The translations under genes were made by a program, and so were the position numbers. A stretch of 64,000 nucleotides of DNA, taken from contig JAEPQB010000001.1 in NCBI GenBank assembly GCA_017640725.1, forward strand, positions 62,001-126,000, written 5' to 3'. Each line of letters starts with the position of its first letter. Positions within the stretch are counted from its first letter, which is position 1. Shown here in pieces: positions 27,385 to 37,339 of this stretch. This DNA comes from Kordiimonadaceae bacterium. GTDB taxonomy: Bacteria; Pseudomonadota; Alphaproteobacteria; Sphingomonadales; Kordiimonadaceae. The notes under the pieces were generated by a model, which saw only the letters and a list, made by a program, of their open reading frames with translations, was not told the origin of the DNA and made no database searches.

Positions 27385-28497
27385 ATGGAATTTGTGGAGT
27401 TTTCACTGGAGCGTATCCAGTCGCTATATGAAAACCTGGTGGATCACAATCTGTCTGACAGCGGGGTACACCCGTACAATCTGCGTGAACTGCTGACAGC
27501 AGACCAGCTGGAAAAGATGCTGGAAGTCGAACTGGGATATGGCTGGACCAACGGCTCCCCAGAACTGCGAACAAGTATTGCAAACCTCTACAAGGACAGA
27601 AACGCTGACAATGTTATCGTCACCAATGGGTCGGCTGAGGCCAATATACTGATGGTAATGGCGATGCTCGACCCGGGTGACGAGCTTATTGTGGTGGTTC
27701 CCAACTATTTGCAGATATGGGGCTTTGCCAAAGCGATCGGCGTAGTTGTTAAAGAGCTTCCACTGCGGGAAGAGTTGGGCTGGGTTCCAGACCTTGGTGA
27801 CCTGGAAGCGCTTATCAGCCCGCGCACCAAAATGATTACCATTTGCCACCCTAACAATCCGACCGGTAGCCTATTGCCCAAAGAGGCCATGACACAGCTT
27901 GTCGACTTTGCACGCAAGCATGACCTGTGGCTACACGCTGACGAAGTGTATAAGGGTTCTGAGCTGAACGGCATTGAAAGCCCAAGCTTTGCGGATATGT
28001 ATGAAAAATCGATCGTGACCTCTGGGCTATCCAAAGCGCTCGCCCTGCCCGGTCTGCGCATTGGGTGGCTTGTGGGGCCCGAGAAGGAAATTTACCGTGC
28101 ATGGCAAGGCAAGGACTACACGTCTATTACCGCCAGCGCCGTTAGCGAATATGTGGCTGACATTGTTGTCCAGCCGGGCAAACGCGAAGACATCCTAGCG
28201 CGCAGCCGTCGCATTCTAAATGACAACGTAGGCCTGCTTGCTGATTGGCTGAATACAAACAACAACTTATTTTCCTGCATACTGCCAAAAGCAGGCGGCA
28301 TGGCATTTGTGCGCTATCAAATGGATATCAACTCCAGCGAATTGGTGCACAGGCTGAGGGAAGAACGCAGCATCATGCTGCTGCCAGGCGACGTGTACGG
28401 AATGGACGGTTTCATTCGTTTGGGTGTCGGCGCGCCTAAATCACACATCGAAACGGGTCTGCATCACCTGGCAGACTTCGCCCGCAGCAATTTCTAG
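27385..28497 (+). CDS. PLP-dependent aminotransferase, class I/II
   Basis: A 370-residue fold-type I enzyme. Blocks: VTNGSAEANILMVMAMLDPG (PLP phosphate region), ITICHPNNPTGSLLP (the NNPTG motif), LWLHADEVYKG (Asp that holds the pyridine N), and TSGLSKALALPGLRIGWLVG with the PLP Lys near residue 216. The C-terminus has IRLGVGAP with the carboxylate-binding Arg. It resembles aspartate aminotransferase-like enzymes; the amino donor cannot be assigned. ATG 27385 has a clean AAGGAGG nine bases upstream; the reading frame runs back into the receptor gene but that part is not translated. It is convergent with the EAL gene. Confidence 0.9.
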   Translation: MEFVEFSLERIQSLYENLVDHNLSDSGVHPYNLRELLTADQLEKMLEVELGYGWTNGSPELRTSIANLYKDRNADNVIVTNGSAEANILMVMAMLDPGDELIVVVPNYLQIWGFAKAIGVVVKELPLREELGWVPDLGDLEALISPRTKMITICHPNNPTGSLLPKEAMTQLVDFARKHDLWLHADEVYKGSELNGIESPSFADMYEKSIVTSGLSKALALPGLRIGWLVGPEKEIYRAWQGKDYTSITASAVSEYVADIVVQPGKREDILARSRRILNDNVGLLADWLNTNNNLFSCILPKAGGMAFVRYQMDINSSELVHRLREERSIMLLPGDVYGMDGFIRLGVGAPKSHIETGLHHLADFARSNF

Positions 28498-28507
28498 ATT
28501 AGGGTGT

Positions 28508-29704
28508 TTAGTCCAGGCCTGGAATGACGAGGACGCCGTCCTCATAGTCTTCGATCCAGATCAGAAACTCGTTGGCGGACATCGGTTTACCGATCAGATA
28601 CCCCTGTGCGATTTCAGCGCCGACCTCTTTTGCCATCCGCAACTGCGCTTCGGTTTCCACGCCTTCAACTGTTGGCATCAACTTCAGCTTTTTGGCCAGA
28701 TCGATTGCTGATTCGAATATAACCCGGGCCGTTGGGTTTTCGGCAGCGCGCGCAAGAAAAGTCCGGTCAATAACCAACTCATCGAACGGGATCGACTGCA
28801 GGCGCATCAAGGGCGCAAACCCGGCACCAAAGTCATCGAGTCCCAAACCAAAACCCCGCGCATGCAGGCGGCCCAGGTTTTCAAGCGGCACACGCTCATC
28901 AACTTCAAAATCAGCTTCGGTAATTTCCAGCCGCACCATGGAAGGTGCAACGCCAAACTGTTCTGCCAGACCTGAAACCACATCGGCAAAATCGGTTTTG
29001 CGCAGATTTTCGCTGGACGCATTGATTGATAGGGGGACATCCTTACCTTCGCGGCGCCATTTGCCTTGCTGCTGCAACGCAAGTTCAAGCATGCGGTAAG
29101 TGAGGACATCCATATAGCCTTTTTCGCGGGCCACTTTGATAACCGCGCCAGCGCTCAAAAGACCGCCACCGGGCGCGTTCCAGCGCGCGAACGCCTCTGC
29201 ACCCACGACCTTACCATTACGCAAGTTCACTTTGGGTTGGAACACTGGCGACAAACCGTCCGTCATCAGCCCGCGCATAAATTCTGACTCAGCCACCCCA
29301 GACCGTGCAGACTCGAGGTCTGCACCGCTTAGATTCGCAACGTCACTTAGTGCTGAAATCAACAACTCTCGCTGAATGGGGGGAGAAAGCACCGCCAACA
29401 GGTCAACACTGTAGGCCAAAGCATGTTCGCGAATTCTTTGAAGCTCCAATGGGTCATTGTCAGCCACCAACACAATGGACGGCGAATATTCAAGACTGGA
29501 GACTTTCTCAATCAATTTAAAACCATCTGAATCGGCGAGCCGATGCGACGAGATCACCACGTCAAAGCGCTCGGTTTGCATAACATCAAACGCTTGGCCA
29601 GAGCCAAGCGCACCGGCAACGAGAAAATCAAGACTAGGCAAAAAGCCGGTCAGCGTTTCTTGAAGTTGGGAACTATCGTCTACGGCCAGAATGCGTTTGC
29701 TCAC
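28508..29704 (-). CDS. REC-EAL protein with degenerate receiver and altered EAL site
   Basis: About 398 residues. Residues 1-120 are a receiver fold (RILAVDDSS at the acidic pocket), but the phosphoacceptor Asp is missing: the strand reads FDVVISSHRLADSDG, and the switch Lys is replaced in LAVLSPP. The EAL domain (150-390) has GAEAFARW in place of EAL, SINAS, EITEADFE, LDDFGAG, PTVEGVETEAQL and AQGYLIGKP. The Lys of the usual xKIDR motif is Val (ELVIDRTFL). Cyclic-di-GMP binding is plausible, but phosphodiesterase activity is doubtful. GTG 29704 follows GAGGAAATGCCGC; longer starts exist at 29746 and 29764. Confidence 0.88.
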   Translation of the reverse strand: MSKRILAVDDSSQLQETLTGFLPSLDFLVAGALGSGQAFDVMQTERFDVVISSHRLADSDGFKLIEKVSSLEYSPSIVLVADNDPLELQRIREHALAYSVDLLAVLSPPIQRELLISALSDVANLSGADLESARSGVAESEFMRGLMTDGLSPVFQPKVNLRNGKVVGAEAFARWNAPGGGLLSAGAVIKVAREKGYMDVLTYRMLELALQQQGKWRREGKDVPLSINASSENLRKTDFADVVSGLAEQFGVAPSMVRLEITEADFEVDERVPLENLGRLHARGFGLGLDDFGAGFAPLMRLQSIPFDELVIDRTFLARAAENPTARVIFESAIDLAKKLKLMPTVEGVETEAQLRMAKEVGAEIAQGYLIGKPMSANEFLIWIEDYEDGVLVIPGLD

Positions 29705-29794
29705 GCGGCATTTCCTCAGGTGGTTTGAATAAAAGAAGCCTACCATCTGCCTCTGAGAGGTCAAATAGTAGGCTAAATTTGGTTAATATCCTGT

Positions 29795-31351
29795 TTACTC
29801 AGCAGCTTCAGGCACCGTATAGCGCAAAACAGGCTGGCGCGCAGCTTGTGTCTCGTCCAGGCGTTTCCAAGGCGCATGATATGGTGCGCCTTCAAATCGG
29901 GCTGTTTTTCCTGCCCTCGCCTCGGTGGCTAATCCCCGCATTGACCGAATGAATTGATCCATATTGTATTTGGATTCTGTCTCAGTGGGCTCCACCAGCA
30001 TGGCACCATGCACAACCAGCGGGAAGTACATGGTCATCGGGTGGTACCCCTCGTCGATCATTGCCTTTGCAAAATCGAGCGTGGTTACGCCGGTATCTTT
30101 CAGGAAGCGGTCGTCAAACAGTGCCTCGTGCATGCACGGGCCATCAAACGACGCAGACATCACGTCCCCAAGCGACGCCAGAACATAGTTTGCATTGAGC
30201 ACTGCGTCTTCGGCAGCTTGACGAATGCCGTCAGAGCCGTGGCTCATCATGTAGCTGAGCGCCCGCACATACATGCCCATCTGGCCATGATATGCGGTCA
30301 GGCGACCAAGTGATGTGTCGTCACCATCTTCAACAATGTCGAAGCCGTCGGCACCAGCAACAACGTACGGCATGGGCGCAAAGTCTTTGAGTGCATCTGA
30401 AAACACAACGGGGCCAGAGCCGGGTCCGCCGCCGCCATGGGGCGTGGAGAAAGTTTTGTGCAGGTTCAGGTGCATGGCATCCACACCCAGGTCGCCCGGG
30501 CGAACTTTACCCATGATGGCGTTGAAATTGGCGCCGTCACAATAGAAGAAGGCGCCTGCCGCATGGATGGCGTCTGCGATATCTTTGATTTCATCTTCAA
30601 AGAGGCCACAGGTGTTGGGGTTGGTGATCATGACCGCCGCAACCGTGTCATCCAGCGCCGCCTTCAGTGCTTCAGCGTCAACACGACCGTTTTCTTTGGC
30701 AGGAATTGACTTCACTTTATAGCCACAGAAAGCCGCTGTTGCGGGGTTTGTGCCGTGCGCGCTTTCGGGGCACAGCACAATTTCACGGGCATCGCCACGC
30801 GCTTCCAGCGCGGCCCGGATCGCCATGACACCACAGAGTTCACCGTGTGCTCCTGCTTTGGGAGACAAAGCAACAGCGGGCATGCCTGTTAGTGTTGTTA
30901 TCCAGTGGCTCAGCTCGGTCATCAATTCCAATGCTCCCTGAACTGTAGAAAGCGGCTGCAAGGGGTGGATGTCCCCAAAGCCTGGCAGCCTTGCCATTTT
31001 CTCGTTCAGGCGCGGATTGTGTTTCATCGTGCATGATCCGAGCGGGAAAACACCCATATCAATGCCGTAGTTACGGCGCGACAGGCGGGTGAAGTGCCGC
31101 ACGACGTCGGGCTCTGCGAGCCCAGGACAGCCAATTTCACTGTCACGCTCGAGACCACCCACAGAAAGTTCGAAATCTTCAATCTCTTCAACATCAACGC
31201 CGGTAGTTTGAGTGGTTCCCAGCTCAAATACCAAAGGCTCAGCGATGCGAAGCCCTTGGTGGCCGGAAAAGCTCTCGAAAACGGGTGTCATTTCGCCCGT
31301 ATCATTATCCGCTGTTGGCGCAGTTGGCCGTCCTTGAGAGTTCATGCTCAT
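29795..31351 (-). CDS. gcvPB: Glycine dehydrogenase (decarboxylating) subunit 2
   Basis: A 518-residue C-terminal half of the split P protein of the glycine cleavage system. It binds PLP and decarboxylates glycine together with subunit 1, passing the aminomethyl group to the lipoyl arm of GcvH. Signatures: [36 protein letters not shown] and [20 protein letters not shown] with the PLP Lys near residue 298. [20 protein letters not shown] marks the N-terminal region. The ATG overlaps the stop of gcvPA (ATGA), so translation is coupled. It is the last gene of the operon; no clear terminator follows before the EAL gene start. Confidence 0.97.
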   Translation of the reverse strand: MSMNSQGRPTAPTADNDTGEMTPVFESFSGHQGLRIAEPLVFELGTTQTTGVDVEEIEDFELSVGGLERDSEIGCPGLAEPDVVRHFTRLSRRNYGIDMGVFPLGSCTMKHNPRLNEKMARLPGFGDIHPLQPLSTVQGALELMTELSHWITTLTGMPAVALSPKAGAHGELCGVMAIRAALEARGDAREIVLCPESAHGTNPATAAFCGYKVKSIPAKENGRVDAEALKAALDDTVAAVMITNPNTCGLFEDEIKDIADAIHAAGAFFYCDGANFNAIMGKVRPGDLGVDAMHLNLHKTFSTPHGGGGPGSGPVVFSDALKDFAPMPYVVAGADGFDIVEDGDDTSLGRLTAYHGQMGMYVRALSYMMSHGSDGIRQAAEDAVLNANYVLASLGDVMSASFDGPCMHEALFDDRFLKDTGVTTLDFAKAMIDEGYHPMTMYFPLVVHGAMLVEPTETESKYNMDQFIRSMRGLATEARAGKTARFEGAPYHAPWKRLDETQAARQPVLRYTVPEAAE

Positions 31352-32700
31352 GACAAAGCCTCCTTAAGCTTGGCAGCTAATATCTGAATATCATCCTCGC
31401 TCACCGTCTCGGTGGCGGCCAAAATCAACAGGTCATCAAAACCATCACCAGGATAGAGCCGCGACATCGGTACACCGGCCAGCACGCCGTCTGCGGCCAA
31501 CTTGTCCACCACCGGTGCCGCCGAAGTTGGCAGTTTCACGGTAAATTCGTTGAAGAATGTGCTGTTCAGCACCTCAATACCGTCTATCGCAGCAACCGCG
31601 TTTCTCACGTCCGTAGCGCGCTTGTGATTGACAAGCGCTGTTTGTCGCAGCCCTTTTTCACCGAGCAGGCTCATGTGCACCGTAAAGGCCAGCGAGCAAA
31701 GACCGGAATTGGTACAGATGTTTGATGTCGCTTTTTCACGGCGAATATGTTGTTCCCGTGTCGAAAGCGTCAGCACAAATCCTTCTTTGCCTTCAGTATC
31801 TGTCGTCTTGCCACACAAGCGGCCGGGCATCTGGCGAACATATTTTTGGTTCGTCGCAAACAGGCCCAGGTATGGGCCGCCAAAGTTCAGGCCGTTGCCG
31901 ATCGACTGACCCTCACCAACAACGATATCTGCACCCATCTCGCCCGGGCTTTTGATAAGGCCAAGCGACATCACTTCGGTCACCACTACGATCAACAGGG
32001 CCTTATGAGCATGGGCCTTCTCTGCTATCGGCGCCAGGTCCATAACTGATCCATTCACAGTCGGGTTTTGAACCACAACACAGCTGGTTGTGTCGTCAAT
32101 CGCATCCATTGCAGCCTGTAACTCTGCTCCCGGGTCAGATGGTACCGGCGCCAAACTCTCGATCACATCATCGGTGAACTGAGTTGTTGTCTCCACCACC
32201 GCACGGTAATGAGCATGCAGACCACCGGCCAGAATTGCTTTTTTCTTCCGGGTGACCCGGCGCGCCATCATGACGGCTTCAGCCGTTGCAGTTGACCCGT
32301 CATACATGCTGGCGTTTGCCACATCCATGCCTGTGAGCTGAGCGACCATGGATTGGAATTCAAACAGATACTGCAGCGTACCCTGTGCAATTTCCGGCTG
32401 ATACGGTGTGTAAGCGGTCAGAAATTCGCCGCGCTGGATCATATGATCCACAGTTGCTGGAACATGATGTTTGTAAGCGCCGGCACCAATAAAGAATGGT
32501 ACCGAGCCTGCAGGCGTGTTTTTTGCTGCCAAGCGCGATAGCTGACGCTCAACCATCATTTCGCTTTGGTGACGAGGCAAATCAATGTCTGGGTTCAGGT
32601 CCGCCTTGGGTACATCCCTAAACAGGTCATCCACATGACGAACACCAATTTTGGCAAGCATCGCCTGTCTATCATCATTCGTGAGCGGCAAATAGCGCAT
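31348..32700 (-). CDS. gcvPA: Glycine dehydrogenase (decarboxylating) subunit 1
   Basis: A 450-residue N-terminal half of the split P protein. It starts [20 protein letters not shown], typical of the subunit, and continues with [40 protein letters not shown] and [18 protein letters not shown]. It pairs with GcvPB to make the active decarboxylase. The ribosome site AAGGAG precedes ATG 32700. A terminator-like hairpin lies in the 81-base gap after gcvH, so this gene may be expressed at a different level from gcvT and gcvH. Confidence 0.97.
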   Translation of the reverse strand: MRYLPLTNDDRQAMLAKIGVRHVDDLFRDVPKADLNPDIDLPRHQSEMMVERQLSRLAAKNTPAGSVPFFIGAGAYKHHVPATVDHMIQRGEFLTAYTPYQPEIAQGTLQYLFEFQSMVAQLTGMDVANASMYDGSTATAEAVMMARRVTRKKKAILAGGLHAHYRAVVETTTQFTDDVIESLAPVPSDPGAELQAAMDAIDDTTSCVVVQNPTVNGSVMDLAPIAEKAHAHKALLIVVVTEVMSLGLIKSPGEMGADIVVGEGQSIGNGLNFGGPYLGLFATNQKYVRQMPGRLCGKTTDTEGKEGFVLTLSTREQHIRREKATSNICTNSGLCSLAFTVHMSLLGEKGLRQTALVNHKRATDVRNAVAAIDGIEVLNSTFFNEFTVKLPTSAAPVVDKLAADGVLAGVPMSRLYPGDGFDDLLILAATETVSEDDIQILAAKLKEALS

Positions 32701-32750
32701 CAGCGCACTCCTTCAATCGATCGGCCACACCTCGCCGCGGCCGCAAGAAC

Positions 32751-32777
32751 AAAAAAGGGCAGCCCCTCGCCGCCCTT
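32751..32777 (-). terminator. Terminator-like hairpin between gcvH and gcvPA
   Basis: On the minus strand AAGGGC-g-GC-gaggg-GC-t-GCCCTT runs into TTTTTT. It is a normal intrinsic terminator placed inside the operon, only a few bases after the gcvH stop. Partial termination here would make less GcvP than GcvT/GcvH. Confidence 0.7.
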
Positions 32778-32781
32778 AACC

Positions 32782-33153
32782 TTACTCTAGTCCTGCAACA
32801 AAATCGTTGTAGGCTTCCTCGTCCATCAAGCCATCCAGGTCGCCTGTGTTTGCCAGCTTCATTTTGAAGAACCAACCGTTGCTGGTTGGTGCTGTGTTAA
32901 CGAGACTTGGGTCACCTTCCAAATCGCCATTAACTTCGGTGATGACACCGTCTAGCGGCGCATAAACTTCACTGGCAGCTTTGACTGACTCCACCACAGC
33001 AACTTCGTCACCTGCACTGTAAGAAGCATTAACTTCTGGAAGTTCAACAAATACAACGTCACCCAATGCCTTTTGCGCATAGTCGGTGATGCCGATGGTC
33101 GCGATGTCTCCATCTGCTTCGACCCACTCGTGATCTTCAGTATATTTGGTCAT
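32782..33153 (-). CDS. gcvH: Glycine cleavage system H protein
   Basis: A 123-residue lipoyl carrier. The lipoylated Lys is at residue 58 in [20 protein letters not shown]. The fold starts with [20 protein letters not shown] and ends with [20 protein letters not shown], all standard. It shuttles the methylamine group from GcvP to GcvT and is reoxidised by lipoamide dehydrogenase, which is not in the window. ATG 33153 is preceded by AGGGGAATAGGC. Confidence 0.98.
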   Translation of the reverse strand: MTKYTEDHEWVEADGDIATIGITDYAQKALGDVVFVELPEVNASYSAGDEVAVVESVKAASEVYAPLDGVITEVNGDLEGDPSLVNTAPTSNGWFFKMKLANTGDLDGLMDEEAYNDFVAGLE

Positions 33154-33174
33154 GCCTATTCCCCTATTTCCGGT

Positions 33175-34305
33175 CTATGACTGTTTTCTTTTGTAACGCT
33201 GCGGCACAAATGGCGTTGGTGCAATGGTTGCACCGTGCGCCTTGCCGCGAATCATAAGTTGAATTTTCGTACCCTCTGCGGCCATGGCTTTTGGAACAAA
33301 GCCCATGGCGACGGGTCCACCAAAAGTTGGCCCAAAGCCACCTGACGTGACTTTGCCAACGATGGTTCCTTCCGCATCAGCGATATCTGTGCCTTCGCGA
33401 GCAGGAGCCCGGCCCTCAGGAACGATACCTACGCGGACTTTTTCGGCGCCTTCAGCGAGTTCTTTAAGAATACGGTCAGCGCCGACAAAATCGCCGTTCT
33501 CACGACGTTTTTTACCGAGTGCGAAGATGATGCTTGCCTCTACCGGGCTGGTGGTCCCATCAAAGTCATGACCAGAAAGGCACAAGCCGGCTTCTAACCT
33601 CAGGCTGTCGCGTGCGCCCAGTCCAATCCATTCCACATTGTCGTTGGCGAGCAAGCGTGCCGCGAACGCGGGCGCTTCATCGGCAGGAACCGAAATTTCG
33701 TATCCATCTTCGCCCGTGTAGCCGGAGCGTGACACCCAGCAAACCACGCCTTCCAGCGTCACCATGGTGGCTTCCATGAAGTTTAATTCGGCCACTTCTG
33801 GCGCAAGCGACGCCAAGACTTCCTCAGCTTTGGGCCCCTGCAGGGCGAGAAGCGCCCGATCATCAAGCGGCTCCAACGTGATCTTGTCACCTAATTTTTC
33901 TTCAAGAATGTCATAGTCTTTGTCTTTGCAGGCAGCATTGACCACTACATACAATGTGCCTTCCGGCTCAAAAGTGCGGGTGACCATCAGGTCGTCTTCG
34001 ATACCACCTTCATCGTTCAGGAGAACTGAATACCGCATTTTCCCTGGCTTCAGGACAGCCAGAGCGCTTGGCATCAGCATTTCGATCGCCAGAGCTGGAT
34101 CATCACCACTTTTGCTGCGAATATAGGCCTGCCCCATGTGCGAAACGTCAAACAAACCAGCCTTTTCGCGCGTTTGCGTGTGCTCCTTCATAATGCCGAG
34201 CGGATACTGCACAGGCATCGAATAGCCCGCAAACGGCACCATTTTTCCACCGGCAGCGACATGCATATCGTAAAATGGGGTTTTCAATAGACTGTCATCA
34301 GACAT
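33175..34305 (-). CDS. gcvT: Aminomethyltransferase (glycine cleavage T protein)
   Basis: A 376-residue tetrahydrofolate-dependent enzyme that releases ammonia from the aminomethyl-lipoyl arm and makes methylene-THF. Signatures: TPFYDMHVAAGGKMVPFAGY, KAGLFDVSHMGQAYI (with the catalytic Asp region), SRSGYTGEDGYEISVPADEA and LGARDSLRLEAGLCLSGHD. The end (VTSGGFGPTFGGPVAMGFVP) is the C-terminal barrel. It is first in the operon gcvT-gcvH-gcvPA-gcvPB, with a ribosome site GGAG near ATG 34305, and is directly controlled by the glycine riboswitch upstream. Confidence 0.97.
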   Translation of the reverse strand: MSDDSLLKTPFYDMHVAAGGKMVPFAGYSMPVQYPLGIMKEHTQTREKAGLFDVSHMGQAYIRSKSGDDPALAIEMLMPSALAVLKPGKMRYSVLLNDEGGIEDDLMVTRTFEPEGTLYVVVNAACKDKDYDILEEKLGDKITLEPLDDRALLALQGPKAEEVLASLAPEVAELNFMEATMVTLEGVVCWVSRSGYTGEDGYEISVPADEAPAFAARLLANDNVEWIGLGARDSLRLEAGLCLSGHDFDGTTSPVEASIIFALGKKRRENGDFVGADRILKELAEGAEKVRVGIVPEGRAPAREGTDIADAEGTIVGKVTSGGFGPTFGGPVAMGFVPKAMAAEGTKIQLMIRGKAHGATIAPTPFVPQRYKRKQS

Positions 34306-34351
34306 TGGCTCACTCCGCGCGCAATTAGTGCCGGCAATCCGGCGCCTGCGC

Positions 34352-34532
34352 CCCCTCTGTCACGGGACCTGAGAGATTTCACCGAAACAACTGTTTCGGC
34401 TTACCCCGTCGGTGAGAAATGCTAACGCATTCCTGCTTTCCAGAGTGTCAGCCAGTCGTGCGGTCCTTTTGCCTGAGAGTTTCCGGGGCGGTTGCTCCTT
34501 CGGCGCTGAATATTCAGTCTCTCCCGCACGTG
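34352..34532 (-). promoter_or_regulatory. Tandem glycine riboswitch of the gcv operon
   Basis: Two aptamers lie in series upstream of gcvT on the minus strand. Aptamer 1 (about 34530-34456) has GCGGGAGAGAC at its 5' side, then CGCCGAAGGAGCAA and CTCTCAGGCAAAAGGACCGC. Aptamer 2 (about 34447-34354) has CTCTGGAAAG, then CACCGACGGGG and AATCTCTCAGGTCCCGTGAC. These are the conserved glycine riboswitch cores. Binding of glycine normally turns on gcv expression. No separate terminator is evident between aptamer 2 and the ATG 46 bases later, so control could be on translation. Confidence 0.95.
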
Positions 34533-34646
34533 GATGCTAATAAAAGCATGACCTGAACAAGGCGATGATATGCAGGACCACGCGCCTAGAGTCAATCTGC
34601 AAGAAGACTGATTTTCAATTTACTAGATTTTTGGGAAGGAAACGCC

Positions 34647-35150
34647 CTAGCGCTCCATATTATAGGCAACATCGTCGACCGTCAGTTGAAACCCGATCAA
34701 CAGTTCATAGTTATACCGACGAGCCTGATCGATAGTGGGAATCAACTGGTTCAAAACCTCGCGCGACACGGCATATCCGTTTCCGTCAAAATCGAGTGTC
34801 ACGTCGTAAACTCGTTTGGTGACCACCTCACTATTGTCTTTCAAGACGGCAACAAAATAAGGCAGCGATATGGTTTCATTGACCATCCGGCCATCAGAAT
34901 GGGCTGAAACATAGAAGCCAATTGCCGACGTAACGGCATCGCCTTCTTCGCATGATATCGCAATGTCGCTGATGGAGGCGGTAAACACGACATCCTCGTC
35001 TGTGCGTCCACTGCCGTTGAAACGGGTCAAAGTGCCAGTGTCACCCACCACTGCAACGGCGGGGCATCTTGAAATGGTGACCTCAAGGGGATTGTCCGCA
35101 CAAGACGCAAGAAAAGACGCTAGCGCCAATAAACCAAACACACGAATCAT
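34647..35150 (-). CDS. Lipoprotein of unknown function
   Basis: A 167-residue protein with a lipoprotein signal: MIRVFGLLALASFLASCADN, with the lipobox LASC and Cys near residue 17. The mature part is beta-rich (VVFTASISDIAISC, ETISLPYFVAVLKDN, VYDVTLDFDGNGY) and ends with YNYELLIGFQLTVDDVAYN. No enzyme motif is seen. Similar small lipoproteins occur in other alphaproteobacteria, but I cannot name a family. The frame continues upstream to 35255, but the ATG at 35150 begins a perfect signal peptide. Confidence 0.75.
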   Translation of the reverse strand: MIRVFGLLALASFLASCADNPLEVTISRCPAVAVVGDTGTLTRFNGSGRTDEDVVFTASISDIAISCEEGDAVTSAIGFYVSAHSDGRMVNETISLPYFVAVLKDNSEVVTKRVYDVTLDFDGNGYAVSREVLNQLIPTIDQARRYNYELLIGFQLTVDDVAYNMER

Positions 35151-35280
35151 AATACAGTCATTCCCAAGAAAGGCTGAGAGCAATATCGCCCCAAAATCGC
35201 GGCGATCATAGGGAGTAGCTGCACAAAGCGCAAGCAGCCAATCTCTGAACAGCACTCAACCTGATATTAAAGGATTGTGG

Positions 35281-36225
35281 CTATCTGGCGGCAGTTGGTT
35301 TGGCATTTTTGCAGCGGGCTCCTATCCCGCCTGCATCGAACGCCACCCGGTCACTATTTGCGGAAGCCCAGGCGCTACCAGCTATCATGTCTTGAGCAAT
35401 CCTATCCTGATAGAGATAGATGATCAGCATGGGCACGAAATTTCTGCCAGACCGGGAGGGCCACATGGACCGGCGCAGCTTCAAAATGAATTTTCGAGAG
35501 GATGGTTCTTTCGTTTCGAACTCAAAGGTGTCGCCTCGGTCGTGCAAGTAAATTGGATTAATCAGCGTTCGACCGCCCAGTCCAGCATCTGAGGGTTGGC
35601 CCGCATGAAGGATATTTACAAAACACTCCATGCGAGTTGCGCGAAAAAACTTGGTATGGATAGATCGGGGCTCAACTGGTGCAAGGCGTCCATCATCATT
35701 GGTGCGGTTCAGAATCCATAAGCCGTCCTCCGACAGTATAAATTCATAAGCTTCTTCATCACACATCTCGGCCACTGATTGACCATAAACATTGCCTTGC
35801 CCCTGGAACCAAACATGCTCACAAGGAATTGGCTCATTTTCAGGCAAATCAACGGTCGCGGCGCCCCAGGCCTCAACATCGTCAATGGCAAAACGCAGCA
35901 TCCTTACTCCGCGCAACTCTGCACTAACCGAAAATCGCCAAATTTCTACCAGTTCGGTTTCTTCCAAATAAACCAGAAATTCTGCCGTACGATTAACTGT
36001 TCTATCCAACAATTTTGCTTGCAGTTTTGCACGTGTATGAAGTTGGCCCTGCCCGTCATCAAATGCTTGTTCCAGAAAAATTTGTGGTTCGTTGTCAAAT
36101 GTTCCGCTGAGCTGTGCAACAATGTCAGAAAGAACAAACATAGCCTCGGTTTCTGATTGAGCTGTCACAGCATTGGAACCCGCTATACTCGCAAAAACGA
36201 AAAGACTTCTTGCGAAATTTTTCAT
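35281..36225 (-). CDS. Exported protein, possibly CpcT/CpeT-like
   Basis: A 314-residue protein with a signal peptide (MKNFARSLFVFASIAGSNAV, cut near VTAQ). It contains LSGTFDNEPQIFLEQAFDD followed later by PCEHVWFQGQGNVYGQSVAE and MC, a layout that recalls the CpcT/CpeT (DUF1001) family, where GxFxNxxQ and CxxxWxxQGxxxxG blocks occur. Outside phycobilisome-bearing bacteria such proteins have no known role. A second half (about 190-314) has no recognised domain. A strong ribosome site, GGAGGGAG, precedes ATG 36225. The CpeT link is tentative. Confidence 0.65.
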   Translation of the reverse strand: MKNFARSLFVFASIAGSNAVTAQSETEAMFVLSDIVAQLSGTFDNEPQIFLEQAFDDGQGQLHTRAKLQAKLLDRTVNRTAEFLVYLEETELVEIWRFSVSAELRGVRMLRFAIDDVEAWGAATVDLPENEPIPCEHVWFQGQGNVYGQSVAEMCDEEAYEFILSEDGLWILNRTNDDGRLAPVEPRSIHTKFFRATRMECFVNILHAGQPSDAGLGGRTLINPIYLHDRGDTFEFETKEPSSRKFILKLRRSMWPSRSGRNFVPMLIIYLYQDRIAQDMIAGSAWASANSDRVAFDAGGIGARCKNAKPTAAR

Positions 36226-36370
36226 CGCTTTTCTCCCTCCACAAAACAGGATGTTAGCAATCCCGTTCGGCAACTAAAATGACGCAGATCAGCGGTCTTG
36301 CTTGACCCATCCTCCAGTGGCAGGTAGCAAGAACCAACGAACACCCAATTCCAGTTTAAGGGCGCGTTTC

Positions 36371-37339
36371 ATGTCAGAAGTTGCTGGCTCGATTGAGCCA
36401 AACTCCATCAAAATTTTACTGGCCAATCCTCGAGGCTTTTGCGCAGGCGTTGATCGGGCAATCAAAATTGTGGAATTAGCGATCAAAAAATTCGGTGCGC
36501 CCGTTTATGTGCGGCACGAAATCGTTCACAATCGCTATGTGGTTGAGGGATTGGAATCCATTGGCGCTGTGTTTGTGGATGAACTCGACGAAGTGCCTGA
36601 CGACGCCCCTGTGGTGTTCTCGGCTCACGGTGTTCCAAAATCAGTTCCTGCAGAGGCAGAGCGGCGCGAAATGATTTATGTGGACGCCACCTGTCCGCTG
36701 GTTTCCAAAGTGCACCGCGCTGTTGAACGCCATCAGGCCAAAGGGCGACATGTGCTGATGATTGGCCATGAAGGCCACCCCGAAGTTATCGGTACAATGG
36801 GGCAAGCAGAAGATGGCTCAATGTCACTCATTGAAACAGTCGAGGATGCTAAGTCTTTTGAACCCCAAAATCCGGACTCCCTCGCCTACGTAACTCAAAC
36901 AACTTTGTCGGTCGAAGATACAGCAGATGTTGTTGCAACACTTGAAGGACGATTCCCACAGCTTACCAACCCGCGCAAGGAAGATATCTGTTACGCGACC
37001 ACAAACCGGCAAACCGCTGTTAAAGAAATTGCAAAGCACGCGGACAGGGTGATCGTGATTGGCGCCCCTAATTCATCAAATAGCATGCGCTTGGTTGAAG
37101 TGAGCGAAAAAGGCGGCTGCTCTGCGCGCTTAGTGCAGCGGGCTGCAGATATTGATTGGTCATGGCTTGCAGGCGCCACGACTGTGGGCATCACTGCCGG
37201 AGCGAGCGCGCCGGAAGTTCTGGTTGAGGAAGTGATTGAGGCTCTCAAGGGGCGCTATTCTGCGAAAGTAGAACTTGTCACCACGGCCGAAGAGGATGTT
37301 GTTTTTAAGGTGCCACCGATACTGAAAGATATTGCCTGA
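36371..37339 (+). CDS. ispH: 4-hydroxy-3-methylbut-2-enyl diphosphate reductase
   Basis: A 322-residue Fe-S enzyme making IPP and DMAPP in the last step of the non-mevalonate pathway. The three cluster cysteines are in [28 protein letters not shown] and [38 protein letters not shown] and [13 protein letters not shown] are further signatures. It starts at ATG 36371 after AAGGG; an earlier in-frame codon at 36302 would add a non-conserved leader. It heads a tight plus-strand unit: its stop overlaps the thrB ATG. Confidence 0.97.
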   Translation: MSEVAGSIEPNSIKILLANPRGFCAGVDRAIKIVELAIKKFGAPVYVRHEIVHNRYVVEGLESIGAVFVDELDEVPDDAPVVFSAHGVPKSVPAEAERREMIYVDATCPLVSKVHRAVERHQAKGRHVLMIGHEGHPEVIGTMGQAEDGSMSLIETVEDAKSFEPQNPDSLAYVTQTTLSVEDTADVVATLEGRFPQLTNPRKEDICYATTNRQTAVKEIAKHADRVIVIGAPNSSNSMRLVEVSEKGGCSARLVQRAADIDWSWLAGATTVGITAGASAPEVLVEEVIEALKGRYSAKVELVTTAEEDVVFKVPPILKDIA

